A stretch of 64,000 bases of DNA from Mycobacterium pseudokansasii. GTDB taxonomy: Bacteria > Actinomycetota > Actinomycetes > Mycobacteriales > Mycobacteriaceae. Of the stretch, positions 1 through 9,517 are shown piece by piece. The first letter of the stretch is position 1; each line of letters opens with the position of its first letter. The DNA lies in NCBI RefSeq assembly GCF_900566075.1, contig NZ_UPHU01000001.1, positions 3,162,001 to 3,226,000 on the forward strand, given 5' to 3'. The notes beneath the pieces are model-generated. The model was not told where the DNA came from. It was given only the letters and a program-made list of their open reading frames with translations, and did no database searches. The translations under genes and the position numbers were made by a program.

Positions 1-181
1 GCTGTCCCTTAAGGACGGATCGGGTGGGCGCATTGCGCTCTACCAGCAGGCGCGAACCGCGGGTTCCGGGGAGGCGTGGCTGGCTATCTGCCCGGCGACC
101 CCGCAATTGGTGCAAGTCGGGGTGAAGACCGTGTTGGATACGCTGCCGTACGGCGAGTGGAAAACACACAGCAGGGTTTAA
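1..181 (+). CDS. espG5: EspG5, ESX-5 PE/PPE chaperone (3' end only)
   Basis: Only the last 59 codons are in the window; the reading frame enters at base 2 and stops with TAA at 179-181. The visible tail contains LAICPATPQLVQVGVK and ends LPYGEWKTHSRV, which I recognise as the C-terminus of mycobacterial EspG5. EspG5 is the cytosolic chaperone that binds the hh motif of PPE proteins and keeps PE-PPE heterodimers soluble for ESX-5 export. The position directly before eccD5 matches the M. tuberculosis ESX-5 order. Identity rests on the C-terminal fragment and context only. Confidence 0.9.
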   Translation, partial: LSLKDGSGGRIALYQQARTAGSGEAWLAICPATPQLVQVGVKTVLDTLPYGEWKTHSRV

Positions 182-451
182 CAACACTGTTACGAAAAAC
201 GAAGTGTTACAACGCTTTCAAACATAGAATGCGAGCCAGATGCGGACCGGGCATACTGCTCTGGTAGCGGCTGCAAAATTGAAAAGCAAGTGTCAACCAC
301 AACCATTTAGTCGCGAGGCGAGGCAAATGAATTCGGAGTTGGTCGATCCGCAACTCAGCCGGGGCGACGCCTCGGTGAGCACACCGACGGTGCCCCGGGC
401 GCGGCTGAAGTCATGGGCTACTACGTTCGCCACGGCAGGGGGTACAGGACG
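182..451. other. espG5-eccD5 spacer
   Basis: This 270-base gap holds a weak inverted repeat just after espG5 (AACACT at 183-188 against AGTGTT at 203-208, 14-nt loop, no U-tract) and the small candidate ORF at 327-455. I see no convincing promoter. The break in an otherwise overlapping ESX-5 gene string could house an internal promoter. Confidence 0.5.
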
Positions 452-455
452 ATGA
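327..455 (+). CDS. candidate 42-aa leader ORF overlapping the eccD5 start
   Basis: An ATG at 327 follows a purine-rich GAGGCGAGG. The frame runs 42 codons from MNSELVDPQLSRGD to ATAGGTGR, and its TGA (453-455) overlaps the eccD5 ATG (452) as ATGA. That arrangement would couple eccD5 translation to this ORF. No domain, signal peptide or membrane segment is visible and I do not recognise the peptide. It may be a chance ORF in GC-rich DNA; the only support is the ribosome site and the ATGA junction, the same junction style used further down this operon. Confidence 0.3.
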   Translation: MNSELVDPQLSRGDASVSTPTVPRARLKSWATTFATAGGTGR

Positions 456-1963
456 CCGCAGTAGCTGATGCGCCACAGACCGAAATCGAGGGCGTCTCGT
501 CGCCCCGATCTGTCGTCGTCGGCATCATGGCCGGTGTCGGCGTCCAGATTGGCGTGCTACTGGATGCCAACGCCCCGGTTTCGGTGATGACCGAACCACT
601 GTTGAAAGTGGTGAACAGTAGGCTCCGAGAGCTCGGCGAGCCTCCCCTGGAGGCGACCGGCCGCGGCAGGTGGGCGTTGTGTCTGGTCGATGGCTCGCCG
701 TTGCGGGCCACGCAGTCGTTGACCGAACAGGAGGTCTATGACGGCGACCGGCTGTGGATCCGATTCATCCCGGATACCGAGAAGCGGTCGCAAGTCATCG
801 AGCACATCTCCACAGCGGTTGCGTCCAATCTCAGCAAGCGATTCGCCTCGATCGACCCGGTTGTCGCCGTACAGGTTGGGGCGTCGATGGTGGCCATCGG
901 CGTCGTCCTGGCATCAGGAGTGCTCGGGTGGTGGAGGTGGCACCACAACACGTGGTTGACCACCATTTTCGCGTCAGTGGTCGCTGTACTCGTGTTGGCG
1001 GTGTCGCTGCTGCTGTTGATGCGCGCCAAGACCGACCCGGATCGGCGCGTTGCCGACATCATGCTGATGAGCGGTCTTGCTCCACTGGCAGTGGCCGCCG
1101 CGGCTGCGCCTCCCGGTCCGGTCGGGTCGCCGCAAGCGGTGCTGGGTTTCGGGGTGCTGTCAGTAGCCGCCACGTTGGCGCTGCGATTCACCGGTCGCCG
1201 GCTTGGGATCTACACCGCGATCGTCACCATCAGCGTGGTGGCGACGCTTGCGGGTCTGGCCCGGATGGTCGCCGCAGCCGGCGCGGTGACGTTGTTCAGT
1301 AGCACGGTGCTGGCCAGCGTCCTGCTCTATCACGCAGCCCCCGCGCTGTCGCGACGGCTGGCCGGGATACGGTTGCCGGTGTTTCCGTCCGCGACCAGCC
1401 GGTGGGTCTTCGAGGCCCGTCCCGACCTGCCCACCACGGTGGTGAGGTCCGGTGGTGGTCCGGCGACCCTCGAAGGGCCGGCGTCGGTACGCGATGTGGT
1501 GCTGCAAGCCGAACGCGCCCGGTCATTCCTGAGCGGCCTACTGGTGGGGCTCGGCGTCCTGATGGTGGTATGTCTGACCGCGCTGTGCAATCCGCACACC
1601 GGGCAACGCTGGCTGCCGCTGTTACTTGCCGGATTCACCGCCGGGTTCCTGCTGTTGCGCGGACGCTCGTACGTCGACCGCTGGCAGGCGACCACCCTGG
1701 CCGCCACCGGCGTGATCGTCGTCGCCGCGGTGGTTATCCGGTATGCGCTGGTGTTGGCCTCGCCGTTGTCGGTGTCGATCGCCGCGGCGATCCTGGTGCT
1801 GCTGCCCGCCGCGGGTCTGACAGCTGCGGCCGTGGTGCCCAACACCATCTACAGCCCGCTGTTCCGCAAGTTCGTGGAATGGATCGAATACCTCTGCTTG
1901 ATGCCGATCTTCCCGCTGGCATTGTGGTTGATGAATGTCTATGCAGCGATCCGGTACCGGTAA
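452..1963 (+). CDS. eccD5: EccD5, ESX-5 membrane channel component
   Basis: 503 residues. EccD5 is the polytopic subunit that builds the bulk of the inner-membrane pore of the ESX-5 type VII secretion system. The first ~120 residues form the cytosolic ubiquitin-like domain (VGVQIGVLLDANAPVSVM onward). From about residue 145 there are eleven strongly hydrophobic segments, ending at IYSPLFRKFVEWIEYLCL and a short RYR tail. The start MTAVADAPQ is chosen by resemblance to M. tuberculosis EccD5 (503 aa); an in-frame ATG at 413 would add 13 residues. mycP5 begins inside its 3' end, so translation is probably coupled. Nothing looks damaged. Confidence 0.97.
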   Translation: MTAVADAPQTEIEGVSSPRSVVVGIMAGVGVQIGVLLDANAPVSVMTEPLLKVVNSRLRELGEPPLEATGRGRWALCLVDGSPLRATQSLTEQEVYDGDRLWIRFIPDTEKRSQVIEHISTAVASNLSKRFASIDPVVAVQVGASMVAIGVVLASGVLGWWRWHHNTWLTTIFASVVAVLVLAVSLLLLMRAKTDPDRRVADIMLMSGLAPLAVAAAAAPPGPVGSPQAVLGFGVLSVAATLALRFTGRRLGIYTAIVTISVVATLAGLARMVAAAGAVTLFSSTVLASVLLYHAAPALSRRLAGIRLPVFPSATSRWVFEARPDLPTTVVRSGGGPATLEGPASVRDVVLQAERARSFLSGLLVGLGVLMVVCLTALCNPHTGQRWLPLLLAGFTAGFLLLRGRSYVDRWQATTLAATGVIVVAAVVIRYALVLASPLSVSIAAAILVLLPAAGLTAAAVVPNTIYSPLFRKFVEWIEYLCLMPIFPLALWLMNVYAAIRYR

Positions 1964-3701
1964 CCACAGGTTGCGGCGTGGTCGTGGCCCAGCAGCGGCC
2001 GTCGCCGCGATTCTGCTTGCCACGGGTGCGCTAGCTGGTTTGCCGCCGGCGCATGCGATTTCGCCACCGACGATCGACCCGGCAGCGTTGCCACCTGATG
2101 GTCCGCCCGGACCCGTCGCCCCGATGAAGCAGAACTCCTACTGCACCGAAGTTGGAACGTTGCCCGGCACCGACTTCCGATTGCCACCCAAGTACATGGA
2201 GATGCTGAACCTCACCGAGGCATGGCAGTTCGGCCGGGGCGAGGGGGTGAAAGTCGCCGTCATCGACACCGGAGTGACGCCGCACCCCAGGTTTCCGCAC
2301 CTGATTCCCGGCGGCGACTACGTGATGGCCGGCGGTGACGGCTTGTCGGACTGCGATGCTCACGGGACCATCGTGGCGTCGATGATCGGCGCGGCTCCGG
2401 CCAGTGGGGCGGCGCCGCCTCCGGCGGTTCCGCGCCGGCCCGTCACCATCCCCACCACAGAGAAGCCGCCACCACCGCAGACTGTGACGCTGTCGCCGGT
2501 GCCGCCGCAGACCCAGACGATCACCGTGGTTCCGGCTCCGCCGTCTGAGGAGGGGGCCCCGGGCGCCGCCCCGGCGCCGGGCCCGGTGCCTCCGGTGGCC
2601 CCGGGTCAGGCCCCGGCCGGCACCCACGGCGGTGGAACGGTGACGATACCGAGCTACTCCGGTGGCCGGCGGGTGATCGGCATCGACAATCCGAGCGGTC
2701 CGCGTCCGCTCGACCCGCCGCCCTCACCAGCGCCGCCGCCCGACGCGTTCAGTGGAATCGCCCCGGATGTCGAATTGATTTCCATCCGCCAATCGAGTCA
2801 GGCCTTCGGTCTCAAGGACCCGTACACCGGCGATGAAGATCCGCAGACGGCGCAAAAGATCGACAATGTCCAGACCATGGCGCGAGCGATCGTGCATGCT
2901 GCCAATATGGGTGCTTCGGTGATCAACATCTCCGACGTGACGTGCATGAGCGCCCGCAATGTGATCGATCAACGAGTGTTGGGTGCGGCCGTCCACTACG
3001 CGGCGGTCGACAAGAACGCGGTCATCGTCGCCGCGGCCGGTGACAGCAGCAAGAAGGATTGCAAACAGAACCCGGTTTTCGATCCGTTGCAGCCCAGCGA
3101 TCCCCGTGACTGGAACGCGGTCACCACGGTGGTGACCCCGTCGTGGTTCAGCGACTACGTCCTGACGGTCGGCGCAGTCGATGCCAATGGTCAACCGATG
3201 AGTCAAATGAGCATCGCCGGGCCATGGGTCTCGATTGCCGCACCGGGGACCGACGTCGTCGGCCTCTCGCCTCGAGACGACGGCTTGATCAACGCGATTG
3301 ACGGCCCGGACAACACGTTGCTGGTTCCGGCTGGCACCAGTTTCTCCGCCGCGATCGTGTCCGGGGTAGTGGCCCTGGTCCGCGCGAAGTACCCCGAATT
3401 GTCGGCCTACCAGGTCAAGAACCGAATGATTCGCACCGCCAGGCCGCCCGCTCGCGGCGTGGACAACCAGGTCGGCTACGGTGTGGTGGACCCGGTGGCA
3501 GCCCTGACCTGGGATGTGCCAGAAGGGCCGGTCCAGCCGCCGAAGCAACTGTCAGCGCCACTGGCGCTGCCGAAACCACCCACCGAACGCAATATGGTCC
3601 CGGTTTGGGTGGCTGCCGGGGGATTGACCGGGGCACTACTGATAGGCGGTGCGGTGTTCGGTACGGCGACATTGATGCGACGATCACGGAAGCAGCGATG
3701 A
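1941..3701 (+). CDS. mycP5: MycP5 mycosin, subtilisin-like ESX-5 protease
   Basis: 586 residues counted from ATG 1941; an in-frame ATG at 1935 adds two. MycP5 is a membrane-anchored serine protease that caps and stabilises the ESX-5 complex on the periplasmic side. A signal peptide ends near AHA-ISPP. The subtilase triad is visible: Asp109 ([12 protein letters not shown]), His141 (DCDAHGT) and Ser467 (AGTSFSAAI). A Pro/Ala-rich insertion of about 110 residues (roughly 155-265) matches the loop typical of MycP5. A single C-terminal transmembrane helix is followed by the basic tail MRRSRKQR. It overlaps eccD5 by 23 bases, and its TGA overlaps the eccE5 ATG. Confidence 0.97.
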   Translation: MQRSGTGNHRLRRGRGPAAAVAAILLATGALAGLPPAHAISPPTIDPAALPPDGPPGPVAPMKQNSYCTEVGTLPGTDFRLPPKYMEMLNLTEAWQFGRGEGVKVAVIDTGVTPHPRFPHLIPGGDYVMAGGDGLSDCDAHGTIVASMIGAAPASGAAPPPAVPRRPVTIPTTEKPPPPQTVTLSPVPPQTQTITVVPAPPSEEGAPGAAPAPGPVPPVAPGQAPAGTHGGGTVTIPSYSGGRRVIGIDNPSGPRPLDPPPSPAPPPDAFSGIAPDVELISIRQSSQAFGLKDPYTGDEDPQTAQKIDNVQTMARAIVHAANMGASVINISDVTCMSARNVIDQRVLGAAVHYAAVDKNAVIVAAAGDSSKKDCKQNPVFDPLQPSDPRDWNAVTTVVTPSWFSDYVLTVGAVDANGQPMSQMSIAGPWVSIAAPGTDVVGLSPRDDGLINAIDGPDNTLLVPAGTSFSAAIVSGVVALVRAKYPELSAYQVKNRMIRTARPPARGVDNQVGYGVVDPVAALTWDVPEGPVQPPKQLSAPLALPKPPTERNMVPVWVAAGGLTGALLIGGAVFGTATLMRRSRKQR

Positions 3702-4909
3702 AGGCTCAGCATAGGTTTGGGCTGGCTTTGTCGTGGCCGCGGTTGACGACGGTGTTCTTGGCTGACGTGGTCATACTCGTGGTCGCCAGCCATTGCCCGG
3801 ACTCGTGGCAAGGCCAGTACCGCGTCGCATGGTGGGTCGGGGTGGGCCTTGCGGTGGTGCTGACACTGTTGTCGATCGTCACCTATCACGGGATCACCGT
3901 GACCTCGGGTATCGCCACCTGGGTGTGGGATTGGTCTGCCGATCCGGGTACAGCCCTGGGCGCGGGGTGTACACCGGCCATCGATCACCAGCGCAACTTC
4001 GGACGTGACACCGTCGGAGTGCGTGAATATCAGGGCCAGTTGGTCACGGTGATCGAGGTCGACGGTGGTGAGGGCGACCAGCCGGGCCGACACCGTCATC
4101 GGACCTCGCACTCGGCGGTCTTGCCGGTGGGCGCGGTTGCTGAAAACTTGCGACAGTTCGACATCCAACTCGATGGCATCGACATCGTGTCGGTGGAAGT
4201 GCGCGGCGTCGCCGAGGCCGCCAAAGCGTCGGCTTCGTTGGACGAGTGGGGTCCTGAGGAGTGGGGAGTGGTGGGGGACAAACCCGCCGCCAACCGGCGC
4301 CGCACCTGGTTGGTGCTGCGGATGGATCCGCAGCGCAACGTGGCCGCGGTCGCCTCCCGCGATTCATTGGCCTCGACGTTGGTTGCGGCCACCGAGCGGC
4401 TGGTTCAGGATCTGGACGGTCAAACCTGTGCGGCGCGGCCACTGACCGCTGATGAGTTGGCCGAGGTCGACAGCGCGGTGTTGGCAGATTTGGAGCCAAC
4501 CTGGAGCCGGCCGGGTTGGCGTCGTCTCAAGTATTTCAACGGGTTCGTCACTAGTTTCTGGGTGACGCCGTCGGATATCAGTTCCGAGACGTTGGACCAC
4601 CTGTGGTTGCCGGACACGCCGGAAGTGGGCACCACGGTGATCACGGTACGGCTGACGATGCGGGCCGGTCGGCCGCAGATGTCGGCGTGGGTTCGCTATC
4701 ACAGCGATTCACGTCTGCCCAAGGAGCTCACGCCGGGGCTCAACCGCCTCACCGGCCGCCAGTTGGCGGCCGTGCGCGCGAGCCTGCCGGTGCCGGGAAA
4801 ACGTTCCCGACTGGTCGTGCCCGGTCGCGAACTGCGTGATTACGACGAGCTTGAACTGCCTGTGGATCAAGTACAGGAGCACGCGACAAGCTCGTCCGCA
4901 GGGCAATGA
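3698..4909 (+). CDS. eccE5: EccE5, ESX-5 membrane complex component
   Basis: 403 residues. EccE lies at the periphery of the type VII membrane complex and stabilises it. Two transmembrane helices lie at the N-terminus ([15 protein letters not shown] and [17 protein letters not shown]), followed by a large soluble region, the usual EccE layout. The start [13 protein letters not shown] is fixed by the ATGA overlap with the mycP5 stop. The end likewise overlaps eccA5 (ATGA at 4906-4909). Length and the sequence from TWSRPGWR through [14 protein letters not shown] resemble M. tuberculosis EccE5 closely. Confidence 0.96.
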   Translation: MKAQHRFGLALSWPRLTTVFLADVVILVVASHCPDSWQGQYRVAWWVGVGLAVVLTLLSIVTYHGITVTSGIATWVWDWSADPGTALGAGCTPAIDHQRNFGRDTVGVREYQGQLVTVIEVDGGEGDQPGRHRHRTSHSAVLPVGAVAENLRQFDIQLDGIDIVSVEVRGVAEAAKASASLDEWGPEEWGVVGDKPAANRRRTWLVLRMDPQRNVAAVASRDSLASTLVAATERLVQDLDGQTCAARPLTADELAEVDSAVLADLEPTWSRPGWRRLKYFNGFVTSFWVTPSDISSETLDHLWLPDTPEVGTTVITVRLTMRAGRPQMSAWVRYHSDSRLPKELTPGLNRLTGRQLAAVRASLPVPGKRSRLVVPGRELRDYDELELPVDQVQEHATSSSAGQ

Positions 4910-6741
4910 CTCGCCCGCAGTCAACCGCTGAAGATGCCCGCAACGCCCTGGTCGCCGGTCTGCTCGCCTCTGGAATCTCGGTCAATAGTCTCCAGCCCAG
5001 CCACAACCCACAAGTGGCGGCACAAATGTTTACCACCGCCACCAAACTGGATCCCGGCATGTGCGATGCCTGGCTGGCCCGGATCCTCGCCGGCGACCAG
5101 AGCATCGAGGTGCTCGCCGGCGCTTGGGCGGCGGTCAGGACATTCGGTTGGGAGACCCGCCGTCTCGGCGTAACGGACCTGCAGTTCCGTCCCGAGGTCT
5201 CCGACGGGTTGTTTCTGCGGCTGGCCGTCACCAGCGTTGATTCGCTGGCATGCGCATACGCTGCGGTCCTCGCCGAGAACAGGCGTTACCAGGAGGCGGC
5301 CGAACTGCTCGACGCCACCGACCCCCGCCATCCTTTCGACACCGAGCTGGTCAGCTATGTGCGGGGGGTGCTCTACTTCCGCACCAAACGCTGGCCCGAC
5401 GTGCTGAACCAGTTTCCCGAGGCAACGCCATGGCGTCACCCGGAACTGAAGGCCGCCGGCGCGGCGATGGCCACCACCGCGCTGGCGTCACTGGGCGTCT
5501 TCGAGGAGGCGTTCCGGCGAGCGCAAGAAGCCATCGAAGGGGACCGGGTGCCGGGTGCGGCCAACATTGCGCTCTACACGCAGGGCATGTGCTTGCGGCA
5601 TGTCGGCCGCGAGGAGGAAGCCGTTGAACTGTTGCGCCGGGTGTATTCGCGCGACCCCAAGTTCACCCCGGCCCGCGAGGCTCTGGACAATCCCAACTTC
5701 CGGCTGGTACTGACCGATCCGGAAACGATTGAGGCGCGCAAAGATCCGTGGGATCCGGATAGTGCGCCGACCCGCGCCCAAACGGAGGCTGCTCGCCATG
5801 CCGAGATGGCCGCGAAGTATTTGGCGGAAGGGGACGCCGAGCTGAATGCGATGCTCGGCATGGAAAAGGCCAAAAAGGAAATCAAACTCATCAAGGCGAC
5901 GACCAAGGTGAACTTGGCACGGGCCAAGATGGGGCTTCCCGTCCCGGTGACATCGCGTCACACCTTGCTACTGGGGCCGCCGGGTACTGGAAAGACTTCG
6001 GTGGCAAGGGCATTCACCAAGCAGCTCTGCGGGTTGACGGTATTGCGCAAGCCGCTGGTGGTGGAGACCAGTCGCACCAAGTTGTTGGGCCGGTACATGG
6101 CCGATGCCGAGAAGAACACCGAAGAAATGCTCGAGGGTGCGCTGGGCGGTGCGGTTTTTTTCGACGAGATGCACACTCTGCACGAGCGTGGCTATTCCCA
6201 GGGCGACCCCTACGGCAACGCGATCATTAACACCCTGCTGATTTACATGGAGAACCACCGCGACGAGCTTGTGGTCTTCGGCGCCGGTTATGCCAAGGCG
6301 ATGGAAAAGATGCTGGAAGTGAATCAAGGTCTGCGACGGCGGTTTTCGACCGTGATCGAGTTCTTCAGCTATACCCCGCAAGAATTGATCGCGCTGACCC
6401 GGTTGATGGGTCAGGAGAATGAAGACGTCATCACCGACGCGGCAGCCCAGGTGTTACTGCCGTCGTACACCAAGTTCTACAACGACCAGACCTACTCCGA
6501 GGACGGCGATCTGATCCGAGGCATCGACATGCTCGGCAACGCAGGTTTCGTGCGCAATGTCGTCGAGAAGGCCCGCGATCACCGTAGTTTCCGCCTGGAC
6601 GACGCAGATCTGGATGCCGTACTGAACAGCGATCTGACGGATTTCAGCCAGGACCAGCTGCTTCGATTCAAGGAGCTCACCCGCGAGGACCTTGCCGAAG
6701 GCCTCAGCGCAGCAGTGGCGGAGAAGAAGACGACGACTTAG
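4906..6741 (+). CDS. eccA5: EccA5, ESX-5 AAA+ ATPase
   Basis: 611 residues, cytosolic. EccA proteins are CbxX/CfqX-type AAA+ ATPases thought to release EspG chaperones from PE/PPE substrates. The N-terminal half (1-280) is made of TPR-like helical repeats. The AAA+ domain follows, with Walker A GPPGTGKT at 357-364, Walker B AVFFDEMH with Asp420-Glu421, and an arginine-rich sensor segment [14 protein letters not shown]. It is the last gene of the ESX-5 string, and the gap downstream holds the riboswitch region. Confidence 0.97.
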   Translation: MTRPQSTAEDARNALVAGLLASGISVNSLQPSHNPQVAAQMFTTATKLDPGMCDAWLARILAGDQSIEVLAGAWAAVRTFGWETRRLGVTDLQFRPEVSDGLFLRLAVTSVDSLACAYAAVLAENRRYQEAAELLDATDPRHPFDTELVSYVRGVLYFRTKRWPDVLNQFPEATPWRHPELKAAGAAMATTALASLGVFEEAFRRAQEAIEGDRVPGAANIALYTQGMCLRHVGREEEAVELLRRVYSRDPKFTPAREALDNPNFRLVLTDPETIEARKDPWDPDSAPTRAQTEAARHAEMAAKYLAEGDAELNAMLGMEKAKKEIKLIKATTKVNLARAKMGLPVPVTSRHTLLLGPPGTGKTSVARAFTKQLCGLTVLRKPLVVETSRTKLLGRYMADAEKNTEEMLEGALGGAVFFDEMHTLHERGYSQGDPYGNAIINTLLIYMENHRDELVVFGAGYAKAMEKMLEVNQGLRRRFSTVIEFFSYTPQELIALTRLMGQENEDVITDAAAQVLLPSYTKFYNDQTYSEDGDLIRGIDMLGNAGFVRNVVEKARDHRSFRLDDADLDAVLNSDLTDFSQDQLLRFKELTREDLAEGLSAAVAEKKTTT

Positions 6742-6922
6742 CCGAGACGTAGCCGCTGTCTCGTTGGCCGGCAACAGCTAACCTTACGACTTGAACGCTA
6801 GCGCACCGCGCCGCCGTCGTAACCGGATTCCCGTGCGGGAAACCTCGACCTGGGTGCTGAGTCACCCGCCGTGGAACCACGACGGTGACCTAATGCTCGC
6901 GGTACCACTGAAGCACGGGAGT
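6742..6922. other. spacer after eccA5
   Basis: Between eccA5 and the first M-box-like element I see no coding capacity. Unlike the element at 9261, no TTGACT-type -35 is obvious immediately upstream of 6923. GGTGACC at 6894 and CCACTG at 6905 could be displaced pieces of the 5' half of the M-box. Confidence 0.4.
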
Positions 6923-7089
6923 ACCCGGTGTGAGCTTGCGTTTCCGCGCGGGAAAAGACATTGAGCCACACCGCCGGTAAGGGGTTCGAGATTTTCCCGG
7001 TGCTACCCCTATGGGTTAGGCCCAACTGGCTTCCGGGGCGGCTGCGGCCGGATACGCTGTGTGGTGCTGAAAGCTCGGACGACCGGGGT
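6923..7089 (+). promoter_or_regulatory. diverged M-box (Mg2+ riboswitch)-like leader
   Basis: The 3' half is clearly homologous to the M-box at 9261-9430: GGGTTAGGCCCAACTGGCTT (7013 on), GGATACGCTGTGTGGTG (from 7050) and GTGCTGAAAGCTC. A closing helix can form between ACCCGGT (6923-6929) and ACCGGGGT (7082-7089). The 5' half is degraded: GGTGTGAG and GGAAAAGACA are left of the conserved AGGTGAGGC and CGAAAGACGCC blocks, and the ACAGGCCACTG loop is missing. It precedes a PE relic and a PPE gene, as the second element does. It may be a non-functional duplicate or an altered sensor. Confidence 0.6.
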
Positions 7090-7395
7090 GGCGCTCCTGG
7101 CAAATTTCGCGAGGTGACTTCATCCGGGATATTGCTACCACCGTGGCACCCCGATGTGCCCCGATCGTGACAGGAGGTGGGCCGAACGGACCCGATCAAT
7201 AGCGTGCTCCATGAAAGTTATGACCGATTCATCCCGATCTGGTCACGGCGCTGTGTCCGCCGTCTGAATCGGCTGGCGCCGAGTACCCCGGCGCGCGCTA
7301 CGTAACACACGTACGTGCTCTCGGTAACACCCCGACACCACCACAGCGGCGAGGCTCCGTGGCCGGGTTGGACTATCCCCAAGAGGAGAAGTCCA
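7090..7395. other. spacer between M-box-like element and PE relic
   Basis: It contains CAGGAGGTGG (7171-7180), the counterpart of the leader-ORF ribosome site after the second M-box. The start-codon position is ACG (7186-7188) instead of ATG, so the short leader ORF seen at 9518 is not intact in this copy. A purine-rich ribosome site, AAGAGGAGAAG, sits just before the PE relic at 7396. No other feature is visible. Confidence 0.45.
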
Positions 7396-7608
7396 ATGTA
7401 TTTGCTTAGGAAACAACCGGATTCGCTGCACACAGCGGCCGGCGACGTAACCGCGTTGACCACAATGCAATTCGCTGCCCACGGGCAACGAGCAGTCGTA
7501 CACGCTGGCGCTGTTCAGAAATCGCGCTGGGCCGCCACGCCGAAGGACGTTGGTTGCCACACCACGACCGAAGCCGCCGACGCGGCCACCGAAGCCCTAG
7601 TCGGATAA
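7396..7608 (+). pseudogene. PE-family relic with an internal deletion
   Basis: 70 codons behind a good ribosome site (AAGAGGAGAAGTCC-ATG). A PE domain is normally about 95-100 residues. Here [10 protein letters not shown], resembling the PE opening QPEALAAAAG, is joined directly to [15 protein letters not shown]. That matches the DEVSALTAAQFAAHAQ segment normally found about 25-30 residues later. The rest ([10 protein letters not shown]...) has lost the YxxxSAxA helix, but [10 protein letters not shown] recalls the PE end YAATEAANAA. The frame remains open, so a short peptide could still be made. A helix of the PE-PPE four-helix interface is missing, and I call it a relic. It sits 14 bases upstream of a PPE gene, the normal PE position. 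Confidence 0.6.
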
Positions 7609-7622
7609 GGGAGGTGAGGACG

Positions 7623-8885
7623 ATGGATTTCGGAGCGCTTCCACCAGAAGTCAATTCGCTGCGCATGTATTCCGGTCCGGGTTCGGCGCCGCTGCTGGCT
7701 GCTGTGGCGGCCTGGGACGGGCTGGCCGCGGAACTGCGTTCGACAGCAAACTCATACGACGCGGTGATTTCGGAGCTGACCGGCGAAGGCTGGCTGGGCC
7801 CCGCATCGGCATCGATGGCGGCTGCAGTTGCCCCGTATATGTCGTGGATGAGCATCACCGGCGTCCAGGCCGAGCAGACTGCCGCCCAGGCGGCGACGGC
7901 GGCGGGTGCATTCGAGGCCGCGTTCGCGATGACGGTGCCGCCGACTATGGTCGCGGCTAACCGTGCTCGGTTGATGATCCTGGTTGCCACCAACATCTTC
8001 GGCCAGAACACTCCCGCGATCGCGGCCACCGAGGCCGAGTACGGCGAAATGTGGGCGCAGGATGCCGCGGCGATGTATGGCTACGCTGCCGGCGCTGCGG
8101 CGGCCTCGACGCTGACACCGTTTACCGAGCCGGCGCAGACCACCAACCCAGCAGGGCCGGCCGGCCAGGCTTCGGCCGTCGCTCAAGCAGCCGGCAGTTC
8201 GGCAGGCACTTTGACACAGTCGGAGCTGCCGCAATTGATGTCGGTAGTGCCGTCCGCGCTCGAAGGACTCGCGTCACCGGCATCGGCCCTGTCCGGAGTT
8301 GCAGCTGCGAATCCCGCAGCTGCAACTCCGGTGCCGGGCGGCATCCTCGCCGATATCCTGAATTTCCTGGACGGCAGAGACGGCAACCCCTACGGGACCT
8401 TCCTCAACTCCTCGCTGGTCAACGGCTTCACCTCAGCCGGGTACGTTAGCCCGGACCTGATCACGCCCGCGATCACGGGTGCCATGGCAGACCTCAACTC
8501 GTTGCAGGCCGGCGGACTGCCGGCTATCTCGCCACCCGACGGCGGCCATTTCAACTTCCCCGCATTGGCGGCGGCGTCGGCCCCGGCATCGGCGCCGGCC
8601 TCGACGGGTGTGAGCAGCGTCGTGACCGGGCTCAATCGGGCGGCGTTCGTCGGCCGATTGTCCGTGCCGGAGAGCTGGACGGCTGCCACCCAGGTGGTGA
8701 ACCACGCCGGTGCCGCCGCCCCCGGCGGCGGTTGGACCAGCACCGCCACTGTTCCCGACGCCGCAGCGGGCACACCTGGCGTGCCGGGAATGCCCGCCCC
8801 GGGTGTTTACGGACACAGCTTCGGCAGCGGTCCCCGGTACGGGTTCAGGCCGACCATCATGTCCCGGCCCCCGGCCGCGGGCTGA
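7623..8885 (+). CDS. PPE family protein, PPE-SVP subfamily
   Basis: 420 residues from [12 protein letters not shown], with ribosome site GAGGTGAGGA. The PPE domain (about 1-180) shows the PPE motif at 7-9, the WDGLAAEL helix and the WxG-like [12 protein letters not shown]. Further on are [18 protein letters not shown] and MVAANRARL, then [21 protein letters not shown]. The SVP signature GRLSVPESW lies near residue 343 and the tail ends [15 protein letters not shown]. Such proteins pair with PE proteins, bind EspG5 and leave through ESX-5 to the cell surface. Its adjacent PE gene is a relic. It occupies the PPE28-30 region of M. tuberculosis but is not the 655-residue PPE28; exact orthology is unclear. 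Confidence 0.92.
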   Translation: MDFGALPPEVNSLRMYSGPGSAPLLAAVAAWDGLAAELRSTANSYDAVISELTGEGWLGPASASMAAAVAPYMSWMSITGVQAEQTAAQAATAAGAFEAAFAMTVPPTMVAANRARLMILVATNIFGQNTPAIAATEAEYGEMWAQDAAAMYGYAAGAAAASTLTPFTEPAQTTNPAGPAGQASAVAQAAGSSAGTLTQSELPQLMSVVPSALEGLASPASALSGVAAANPAAATPVPGGILADILNFLDGRDGNPYGTFLNSSLVNGFTSAGYVSPDLITPAITGAMADLNSLQAGGLPAISPPDGGHFNFPALAAASAPASAPASTGVSSVVTGLNRAAFVGRLSVPESWTAATQVVNHAGAAAPGGGWTSTATVPDAAAGTPGVPGMPAPGVYGHSFGSGPRYGFRPTIMSRPPAAG

Positions 8886-9220
8886 CGACAAGGGCGATGT
8901 TCGCGGTGAAGTTTGCCGGCACGCACCCGCCAGTGCCGGCGGGTCCACGCGGCTCCTGTGCCAGTGTCCCGCAACAAGATCCGGATCATGGCCCGGACGG
9001 TTGGTCCGACTCGTCATCGCCGGCCTTGTCGCCAGGACATCGCCGGCGCACCCATGGATGTTCCGGGATGCTGTGTCGCACAGACGGTTTGCGACCAGAC
9101 GTCGGTGCGGCCGGCTTGACCGGCCACCGCAATATGCGTGATTTGCCATACCGCCACCTGATACGACGAATAGTTACCGCTTGTCCACCAACCGGGTATT
9201 GCCATTATCGGCGGGTTGGG
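8886..9220. other. intergenic, nothing recognised
   Basis: 335 bases after the first PPE gene. Both strands carry only short frames without ribosome sites or recognisable protein features. TTGTCC at 9181 with ATTATC at 9204 is a weak alternative promoter. Confidence 0.5.
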
Positions 9221-9250
9221 TTGACTCCCATCGCCACAAGTGCCACGATT
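9221..9250 (+). promoter_or_regulatory. candidate promoter of the M-box transcript
   Basis: TTGACT (9221-9226) and ACGATT (9245-9250) are separated by 18 bases. This predicts a transcription start near 9257, just before the 5' strand of the M-box closing helix (9261). The -35 is close to consensus; the -10 is weaker but of a kind common in mycobacteria. Confidence 0.45.
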
Positions 9251-9260
9251 GCCCTTGCAT

Positions 9261-9430
9261 GCACCTCGCTAGGTGAGGCGTCTGCACGGATACAGGCCAC
9301 TGACCTCGAACGTCGAAAGACGCCCAGGGTCAGGACAGCTCTTCCCGGCTTAAGGGTTGAGCCCAAGTGGCTTCCGGCTTTGGCTAGCTGGATACGCCGT
9401 GTGGTGCCAAAGCTCTGACGAGAGGGGTGC
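9261..9430 (+). promoter_or_regulatory. M-box (ykoK) Mg2+ riboswitch aptamer
   Basis: The conserved M-box blocks occur in order: CTAGGTGAGGC, ACAGGCCACTGACC, AACGTCGAAAGACGCC, GGGTCA, GAGCCCAAGTGGC, GGATACGCCG and GTGCCAAAGCTCTGACGA. The closing helix pairs GCACCTCG (9261-9268) with CGA (9419-9421) and GGTGC (9426-9430). The 170-nt length is typical. The M-box folds on Mg2+ and shuts off downstream genes when Mg2+ is plentiful. In M. tuberculosis an M-box precedes PE20-PPE31 and the genes through mgtC. The same order follows here, with PE20 broken. Confidence 0.9.
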
Positions 9431-9433
9431 CGC

Positions 9434-9513
9434 GCCCAGTTGTTCACTGGGCTCTCACCCCGGGTGCAGTCTGCCTGGCATCCCCGCGTGCCCTGGCCCT
9501 GAGGAGGTGAGAG
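9434..9513 (+). promoter_or_regulatory. hairpins between M-box and leader ORF (possible expression platform)
   Basis: GCCCAGT (9434-9440) and ACTGGGC (9446-9452) form a perfect 7-bp hairpin. CTCTCACC (9452-9459) is complementary to GGTGAGAG (9506-9513), part of the ribosome site of the leader ORF at 9518, so that site can be sequestered. No U-tract follows either structure, which favours translational or Rho-dependent control over an intrinsic terminator. The switching mechanism is inferred. Confidence 0.5.
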
Positions 9514-9517
9514 CGAG

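Noticed and set aside
240..326. Upstream extension of the 42-codon ORF to ATG 240
   Set aside because: No ribosome site precedes 240, while 327 has one; the extra residues have no conserved look.
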